64,000 bases of DNA from Streptomyces sp. PsTaAH-137 (GTDB taxonomy: Bacteria > Actinomycetota > Actinomycetes > Streptomycetales > Streptomycetaceae). A model generated the notes under the pieces. It was not told where the DNA came from, made no database searches, and was given only the letters and a program-made list of their open reading frames with translations. The position numbers and the translations under genes are program-made. The stretch spans positions 1 to 64,000 of the forward strand of contig NZ_QLLY01000005.1 of NCBI RefSeq assembly GCF_003259365.1, in the 5' to 3' direction. The first letter of the stretch is position 1, and each line of letters begins with the position of its first letter. Positions 59,381-64,000 of this stretch are shown here, piece by piece.

Positions 59381-60631
59381 CTAGACCAGGTCGCGGCGCG
59401 GAGGGCGGTGTTGGGCCGGGACCGGGTCCTCGCCGCGGGCCCGTGCGTGGGCCTCGGGATGGTGGACGTACGCGGGTGTGCACCGCACGTCGTCGTAGGT
59501 CCGGTGGAAGACGGGGGTGGCCGAGCCGGAGAGGGGCGGGACGATCCACGACCAGTCGGCGCCGACGGTGCGGCCGTGCGACTCCTCGCGTTCGAGGTGG
59601 GTGAGGAAGCGGACGGACTCGGTGTGGTGGTCGGTGATGGTGACGCCCGCGCGGTCGAAGGAGTGCAGGACCGAGCGGTTGAGTTCGACGAGCGCGCGGT
59701 CCTTCCACAGTGAGCGGTCGGTCGCGGTGTCGAGGCCGAGCCGGTGGGCGAGAAGGGGCAGCAGGTTGTAGCGGTCGGTGTCGGCGAGGTTGCGGGCGCC
59801 GATCTCCGTACCCATGTACCAGCCGTTGAAGGGCGCGGCGCCGTAGCAGATGCCGCCGATCTCCAGGCACATGCCGGCGAGCGCGGGGACCGCGTACCAG
59901 CGCAGGCCGAGCCCCGCCCACCAGGTGAACTCCGGGTGCTCCAGGGGGACTTCGAGGATCGCGTCGCCAGGGAGGGGGAAGAGGCGGGGTCTGCGGTGCG
60001 GGGCCTCCTGGACGACGAGGGGCAGCACGTCGAAGGCGGTGCCCGCGCCGCGCCAGCCGAGCTGCCGTGCGTACGCGGTGAGGCCCGCGGCGCGCGGGTC
60101 GCCGATGACGTGGCCGTCGCGCTGGACGTGTCCGGCGTAGCGGATGAGCTGGTCGTTCCAGATGCGCGGGCCGGGGCGGCCGGGCCGGTCGGGGGCGAAG
60201 ACGGTGATGAGGGGGCGGATACGGCCGCCGGGTGCGGCCTGCCGCAAGTGGTCGGCGCAGGCCGCGGCGATCGCCTCGGCGGAGTCGAGGTGGCGCAGGT
60301 CGCGGACGCGCAGGGAGCGCCAGTAGAGGCGGCCTATGCAGCGGTTGGCGTTGCGCCAGGCGAGCCGGGCGCCGTGTTCGAGTTCGCGCGGGGTGTGCGT
60401 GTAGGTGCCCGTGGCCGCGAGTTCCGCCTCGGCCTCGGCGATGCGGCGGGCCGGGTCGCCGAGGCCTTCCTCGGCGTGGTGCTGCCGGATGAACGCGGCG
60501 GCGGCCCGCCCGGTGTCGGTCGTCGGGGCCCGGCGGGCGGCGTGGCGCGCACGGTCGTGGGGGCCGCGGGCCGCGGCGAGCCAGCCCTCCACGTCCTGGA
60601 ACGGTTCGTCGCTGCGCAGGTTGCTCGGCAA
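59381..60631 (-). CDS. nos: Nitric oxide synthase oxygenase
   Basis: A 416-residue bacterial NOS oxygenase domain that makes NO and citrulline from arginine, using heme and tetrahydrobiopterin or tetrahydrofolate. Heme thiolate Cys98 in WRNANRCIGR (92-101), substrate Glu276 in NGWYMGTEIG, and the C-terminal pterin region VGADWSWIVPP. No reductase domain is fused or adjacent, so general flavodoxin or ferredoxin reductases must supply electrons. I favour TTG at 60631 because AGGGGG is six bases upstream; GTG at 60670 is the alternative. Confidence 0.92.
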   Translation of the reverse strand: MPSNLRSDEPFQDVEGWLAAARGPHDRARHAARRAPTTDTGRAAAAFIRQHHAEEGLGDPARRIAEAEAELAATGTYTHTPRELEHGARLAWRNANRCIGRLYWRSLRVRDLRHLDSAEAIAAACADHLRQAAPGGRIRPLITVFAPDRPGRPGPRIWNDQLIRYAGHVQRDGHVIGDPRAAGLTAYARQLGWRGAGTAFDVLPLVVQEAPHRRPRLFPLPGDAILEVPLEHPEFTWWAGLGLRWYAVPALAGMCLEIGGICYGAAPFNGWYMGTEIGARNLADTDRYNLLPLLAHRLGLDTATDRSLWKDRALVELNRSVLHSFDRAGVTITDHHTESVRFLTHLEREESHGRTVGADWSWIVPPLSGSATPVFHRTYDDVRCTPAYVHHPEAHARARGEDPVPAQHRPPRRDLV

Positions 60632-60745
60632 GGCGCACCCCCTGAGGTTCGGCCGATGCGAGACAACCACACCGCGGGCCCGGCGGGCGGGCGGTCACGC
60701 ACGTACGGGGAGCGTGCGGAACTGTTCGACGGCGCGCGGCCGCGA

Positions 60746-62245
60746 CTACGCGCCCACGGTGGCGCGCCCGGCCCGGCGCAGTGGTACCGCGAGGTCGACG
60801 AGGGCCCGCTCCAGGGCGTGCAGGTGGGCGAGAACGGGAAGCTCGGCGTCGGCGGTGTGCGGCGCGGCCACGACGGCGTGCGGCTGCCGGGCGGGGGCGG
60901 TGAGCGCCTCGACCGCGCTCTCCACGCGGGCGCAGGCGGCGGCGAGCCGGGCGTCGTGCGAGGCCTCCGGGTCGGCGGCGACCGAGGCCAGGCCGCGTAC
61001 CTCGTGGGCGCACGCGTCGAGCAGGGCCAGTACCTGCCGGGCCCGGCCCTTGCGGCGGCGCAGCGGGCTGAGCGGGTGCACGAGCGGGGCGAGGGAGAGT
61101 CGGACGCGGCCGAGGACGGCCTCCAGTTCGGCCACCCGGGGCGCCGGGTCGGCGTCGTGTCCCGCGAGCCGGGCGGCCGCCTCGGCGGTGCAGGCGTGCA
61201 CACAGCGCAGCGCCCGTTCGACCCAGGCCTCGGTGACGGAGTGCGTGGTCACCGGCAGCACCAGCACGACGGCGAGGGCCGCGCCCAGGGCGCCGACCGC
61301 CGTCTCGGCGACGCGCAGCGCGAGCAGGGCCGGGTCGAGGACGCCGAGCAGCCCGTAGAGCATGCTCGCCATCACGGTCACCGCGAGCATCATCCACGTG
61401 TAGGAGACGTGCGCGGTGTAGAAGATCCCGAAGACGCTGACGGCGATCACGGTGGCCGCGACGACCGGTACGTGGTGCAGCGGCACGGCGACGGCGAAGC
61501 CGAGGACGATCCCGAGGACCGTCCCGAGGAACCGGCGGAAGCCGCGCACCACCGTCTCGCCGCGCGAGGTCGTGGCGACGAACACCCACCAGGTGGCGCC
61601 GACGGCCCAGTACCAGCGCTGGTCCGACAGCAGCTGTCCCGCGGCGAGCGCGAAGCCCGCGCCCACGGTGGCCTGGACGGCCTGCCGCGTGGTGATCCGC
61701 AGCAGGCCGGTCCCGCCGGTGGGCGCGGCGACGGCGGCCGGGGCGGGCAGCCGCCGCTCGTAGCACCAGAGGCCGAACCGGACGGCGGCCGCCGCCCCGA
61801 GCGACAGGAGCACGGCCACGTACAGCTCGGGGAGCCGGGCGGGCACGATGTGCAGGAACTGGGCCGCGAAGAAGGTCATGAAACCGAAGACGCCCAACGA
61901 GTGGCCGCGAGGGCCCCAACGGCGGGCGTACACGCCCGCGCCCACGACGCCGAGGAACGCCAGGTCCCGGGCGAGGGGCAGGTCGTGCAGCAGGGCGGCG
62001 AGGGCGAGCACGGGCAGTCCGACGGCCGGGAGCAGCGCCGTGGTGACCGCCTGGCCGCGCACGGTCGGGTCGGTGACCGTGAACAGGGCGAGCAGGGCGG
62101 CGAGCCCCCCGGTGACGGCCCCCGGCAGCGAGTGTCCGACCGCCCCGCACAGCACGACGGCGAGCCCGATGCCCAGCACGGCCCGGCTCGCGAACCGCAG
62201 CCGGACGCGCCCCGGGTCCGGTGCCACGAACGCCCTCTTCAGCAA
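60746..62245 (-). CDS. FUSC family membrane protein
   Basis: A 499-residue protein with two sets of about five to six membrane helices and a C-terminal soluble helical part, the FUSC/aromatic acid exporter family arrangement. The second helix bundle begins RQAVQATVGAGFALAAGQLL and contains WWVFVATTSRGETVVRGFRRFLGTVLG in its parts, the family signature. It may export aromatic or other weak acids. TTG at 62245 has AAAGGGG about nine bases upstream. Same strand as nos, 115 bp upstream of it. Confidence 0.87.
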   Translation of the reverse strand: MLKRAFVAPDPGRVRLRFASRAVLGIGLAVVLCGAVGHSLPGAVTGGLAALLALFTVTDPTVRGQAVTTALLPAVGLPVLALAALLHDLPLARDLAFLGVVGAGVYARRWGPRGHSLGVFGFMTFFAAQFLHIVPARLPELYVAVLLSLGAAAAVRFGLWCYERRLPAPAAVAAPTGGTGLLRITTRQAVQATVGAGFALAAGQLLSDQRWYWAVGATWWVFVATTSRGETVVRGFRRFLGTVLGIVLGFAVAVPLHHVPVVAATVIAVSVFGIFYTAHVSYTWMMLAVTVMASMLYGLLGVLDPALLALRVAETAVGALGAALAVVLVLPVTTHSVTEAWVERALRCVHACTAEAAARLAGHDADPAPRVAELEAVLGRVRLSLAPLVHPLSPLRRRKGRARQVLALLDACAHEVRGLASVAADPEASHDARLAAACARVESAVEALTAPARQPHAVVAAPHTADAELPVLAHLHALERALVDLAVPLRRAGRATVGA

Positions 62246-62291
62246 GTTGTCCCGCCCCTTTTCGATGCCGGTTCCGTACGCACATGAGAAA

Positions 62292-62326
62292 GGCGCCGCG
62301 GAGACCTCTCACAGGTCCGCAGCGCC
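62292..62326. terminator. Imperfect hairpin upstream of the FUSC gene
   Basis: GGCGCCGCGGAGACCT and AGGTCCGCAGCGCC pair with one mismatch and a two-base bulge. It may end the two-component transcript that comes from the right, or act in the FUSC leader. Confidence 0.4.
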
Positions 62327-62456
62327 ATCGACGCGTCCATTGCAGCAGTTCAGTGGCTCATGGTTCAACAGAGGGCGAAAGTCCTGTACCAATGGCCCAG
62401 CGCGGGGATCGGGCCTTCGGCCGCGACCGGGCCAACGGTCCAGCTCCGGGCGGCGT

Positions 62457-63128
62457 TCAGTCCGTGAGCCAGCCGGGGCGCACCAGCCGGTACTCGTAGG
62501 CCATGACGACGACCTGGGACCGGTCCCGGGCGCCGAGTTTGGCCATGACGCGGCTGACGTGGGTCTTCGCGGTCAGCGGGGAGACGACCAGCCGTTCGGC
62601 GATCTCGGCGTTGGTGCAGCCGGCGGCGATGAGCCGGGTGACCTCCCGTTCGCGGCCGGTCAGGGCGTCGAGGCGGCGGTCGGGTTCCCGTGTGTGGTCC
62701 GGGCGGCCGGCGAACTCGGCGATGAGCCGCCGGGTGACGGAGGGGCTGATCAGCGCGTCGCCCCGCACGGCGACCCGGACCGCGTGCAGGAGTTCCGCCG
62801 GTTCGGTGTCCTTGACCAGGAACCCCGTGGCACCCGCGCGCAGCGCCCCGTACACGTACTCGTCGAGGTCGAAGGTGGTCAGCATGACCACCTTGACCGC
62901 CGCGAGGCGCGCGTCGTCGGCGATGCGGCGGGCGGCTTCGAGGCCGTCCATGACCGGCATGCGGATGTCCATCAGCACGACGTCGGGCAGCAGTTCGCGG
63001 CAGGCGGCGAGGGCGGCCTGTCCGTCGGCGGCCTCGCCGACCACCGCCAGGTCGTCCTCGTCGTCGAGGATGCCGCGGATGCCCGCGCGCACGAGGCGCT
63101 GGTCATCCGCCAGCAGGATCCTGATCAT
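62457..63128 (-). CDS. NarL/LuxR-type response regulator
   Basis: A 223-residue regulator with a receiver domain (Asp8/Asp9, phospho-acceptor Asp54 in VLMDIRMP, Lys in LVKDTEPAE) and a C-terminal LuxR HTH (LTGREREVTRLIAAG, NAEIAERLVVSPLTAKTHVSRVM). ATG at 63128 overlaps the kinase gene by 26 bp, so the two are co-translated. It is the cognate partner of the adjacent kinase. The nearest downstream genes are FUSC and nos, and control of these is possible but unproven. Confidence 0.94.
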   Translation of the reverse strand: MIRILLADDQRLVRAGIRGILDDEDDLAVVGEAADGQAALAACRELLPDVVLMDIRMPVMDGLEAARRIADDARLAAVKVVMLTTFDLDEYVYGALRAGATGFLVKDTEPAELLHAVRVAVRGDALISPSVTRRLIAEFAGRPDHTREPDRRLDALTGREREVTRLIAAGCTNAEIAERLVVSPLTAKTHVSRVMAKLGARDRSQVVVMAYEYRLVRPGWLTD

Positions 63129-64000
63129 CAGCTGCTCCGCCGATCGGCTCGTGGTGGTCTGCGAACGGTAGCCGGGCCCGCACGCCGAACCCGCCCGCGT
63201 CCTCGGGCCCGGCGCTCAGCGTTCCGCCCAGGGCGCGGGCCCGCTCCGTCATGCCCGCGATCCCGCTGCCGGTCGTGCGGGCCCCGCCCCGGCCGTCGTC
63301 CACCACGGCGAGCGTCAGCTCCCGGTCGCCGTGGTGGACGCGGACGACGACGTGCCGGGCGCCGCTGTGCCGGACGGCGTTGGTGAGGGATTCCTGCACG
63401 ATGCGGTAGGCGGCGAGGTCCACGGCGGTGGGCAGTGGGCGCGGGGTTCCCGCGCGCTCGACGCGCACGTCGAGGCCGGTCCCGGCCGCCGAGGTGACCA
63501 GGTCGTCGATCCCGGAGAGGCCCGGCGCGGGCGCGGTCGGCGCCTCCTCGTCGACCTGGCGCAGGACGCCGAGCGTCGCCCGCAGTTCCCGCAGGCCCTC
63601 CTTGCTGCCCTGCTTGATCGCCGTCAGCGCCTCCTCGGCCACGGCGGGGTCCTTCCGCATCCGGTGCAGCGCGGAGGACGCCTGGACGTGGATCATCGAC
63701 ATGTTGTGGCCGATCACGTCGTGCAGCTCACGGGCGATGCGCAGCCGCTCCCGCGTGGCGCGCAGCCGCGCCTCCTCCTCGGCGTACGCGACACGGCCGT
63801 GGCGCATCGCGCCCAGTGCGATCACGGCGATCAGCCAGCCGGTCAGCATGAAGAGCGCCGTGCCGTTCACGTCGCCGGTTCCGGCGAGGACGCCCGCGCC
63901 CACGCCGAGGACCATCACCGCGGCCAGGGCGACCGAGACCCGGACGCGGCCGCGCGCCGACAGGGCGTGGAGCACGGCGACCGGGATCACGACGAGGGGG
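63103..64000 (-). CDS. Sensor histidine kinase, NarL-partner type (5' end outside window)
   Basis: The C-terminal 298 residues of a HisKA_3 kinase. Two or three membrane helices remain at the N-terminal side; more probably lie beyond the window. The phosphorylation site is RELHDVIGHNMSMIHVQAS. HATPase motifs are ESLTNAVRHSGA (N box) and VDDGRGGARTTGSGIAGMTERA (G boxes) in their parts. It ends in GGAADDQDPAGG, overlapping the regulator start. The signal is unknown. Confidence 0.92.
   Translation of the reverse strand, partial: PLVVIPVAVLHALSARGRVRVSVALAAVMVLGVGAGVLAGTGDVNGTALFMLTGWLIAVIALGAMRHGRVAYAEEEARLRATRERLRIARELHDVIGHNMSMIHVQASSALHRMRKDPAVAEEALTAIKQGSKEGLRELRATLGVLRQVDEEAPTAPAPGLSGIDDLVTSAAGTGLDVRVERAGTPRPLPTAVDLAAYRIVQESLTNAVRHSGARHVVVRVHHGDRELTLAVVDDGRGGARTTGSGIAGMTERARALGGTLSAGPEDAGGFGVRARLPFADHHEPIGGAADDQDPAGG

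Noticed and set aside
58287..62312. Single minus-strand open frame of 1341 codons
   Set aside because: It crosses the lactonase, nos and FUSC genes in wrong frames except at its end. Composition is Arg/Pro/Ala-rich, as expected from GC-rich antisense or shifted frames. Only the C-terminal lactonase part is real.

Overview
The window reads as Streptomyces chromosome. GC is very high and codons end in G or C. GTG and TTG starts are common, AGGAG-type ribosome sites sit before many genes, and several genes have a -10 hexamer only 6-8 bases before the start codon, which suggests leaderless mRNAs. Families such as DUF6421, DUF5134, DUF4383, DUF6221 and M56 peptidases point the same way. I see no rRNA, intact tRNA, CRISPR array, transposase, integrase or secondary-metabolite synthase. 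About 67 protein genes are supported; those at both window edges are cut.

Left part (1-13.8 kb): etfB (partial), a flavin reductase, a thioredoxin and a PlsC acyltransferase; a transglutaminase-like protein under a long nested palindrome; an operon of DUF6421 protein, SDR and threonine aldolase; an HSL-type esterase; a block of Streptomyces intergenic repeats; a luciferase-like monooxygenase, GAPDH, a GlxA-type regulator, a nitrobindin-like protein, PadR and a glycerophosphodiesterase. Middle (13.8-37 kb): acetyltransferase, glyoxalase-fold protein, type II NADH dehydrogenase, MarR, DUF5134 plus M56 peptidase, PAP2 phosphatase, HAD hydrolase, several small proteins, TetR, divergent LVIVD and DUF305 secreted proteins, FprA-like reductase, NCS2 permease, an ArsR/old-yellow-enzyme pair with twin operators, and a catabolic set of MFS transporter, PucR regulator, acyl-CoA ligase and carboxylesterase.

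The most striking region is 40.4-53.1 kb. A tightly coupled operon encodes a FAD oxidoreductase, a DUF1365 protein, two cyclopropane-synthase-family methyltransferases, a DUF1295 reductase-like membrane protein and an iron-sulfur type photolyase. It ends tail-to-tail against rskA and sigK. An alpha/beta hydrolase, a B12-binding MerR protein (LitR/CarH type), a divergent ECF sigma factor (LitS type) and an SDR-DUF2867 protein follow. The core order matches the M. tuberculosis Rv0449c-Rv0444c (sigK-rskA) locus. I find the same bipartite promoter element, ACCRATCC-N11-GGCTMCGRAT, before the lipid/photolyase operon, before sigK-rskA and before the hydrolase. Its -10 resembles the known SigK -10 (CCGAAT). 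I infer one stress and light regulon that remodels membrane acyl chains and repairs DNA. The first methyltransferase has lost the Cys and His expected to bind bicarbonate, while the second keeps both.

Right part (53.4-64 kb): an Asp-box repeat protein, uracil-DNA glycosylase, an N-acetylglucosamine kinase-like protein, a CbiX-like protein without its catalytic histidines, a methyltransferase, a lactonase, a stand-alone nitric oxide synthase oxygenase, a FUSC membrane protein and a NarL-type two-component system cut by the window end.
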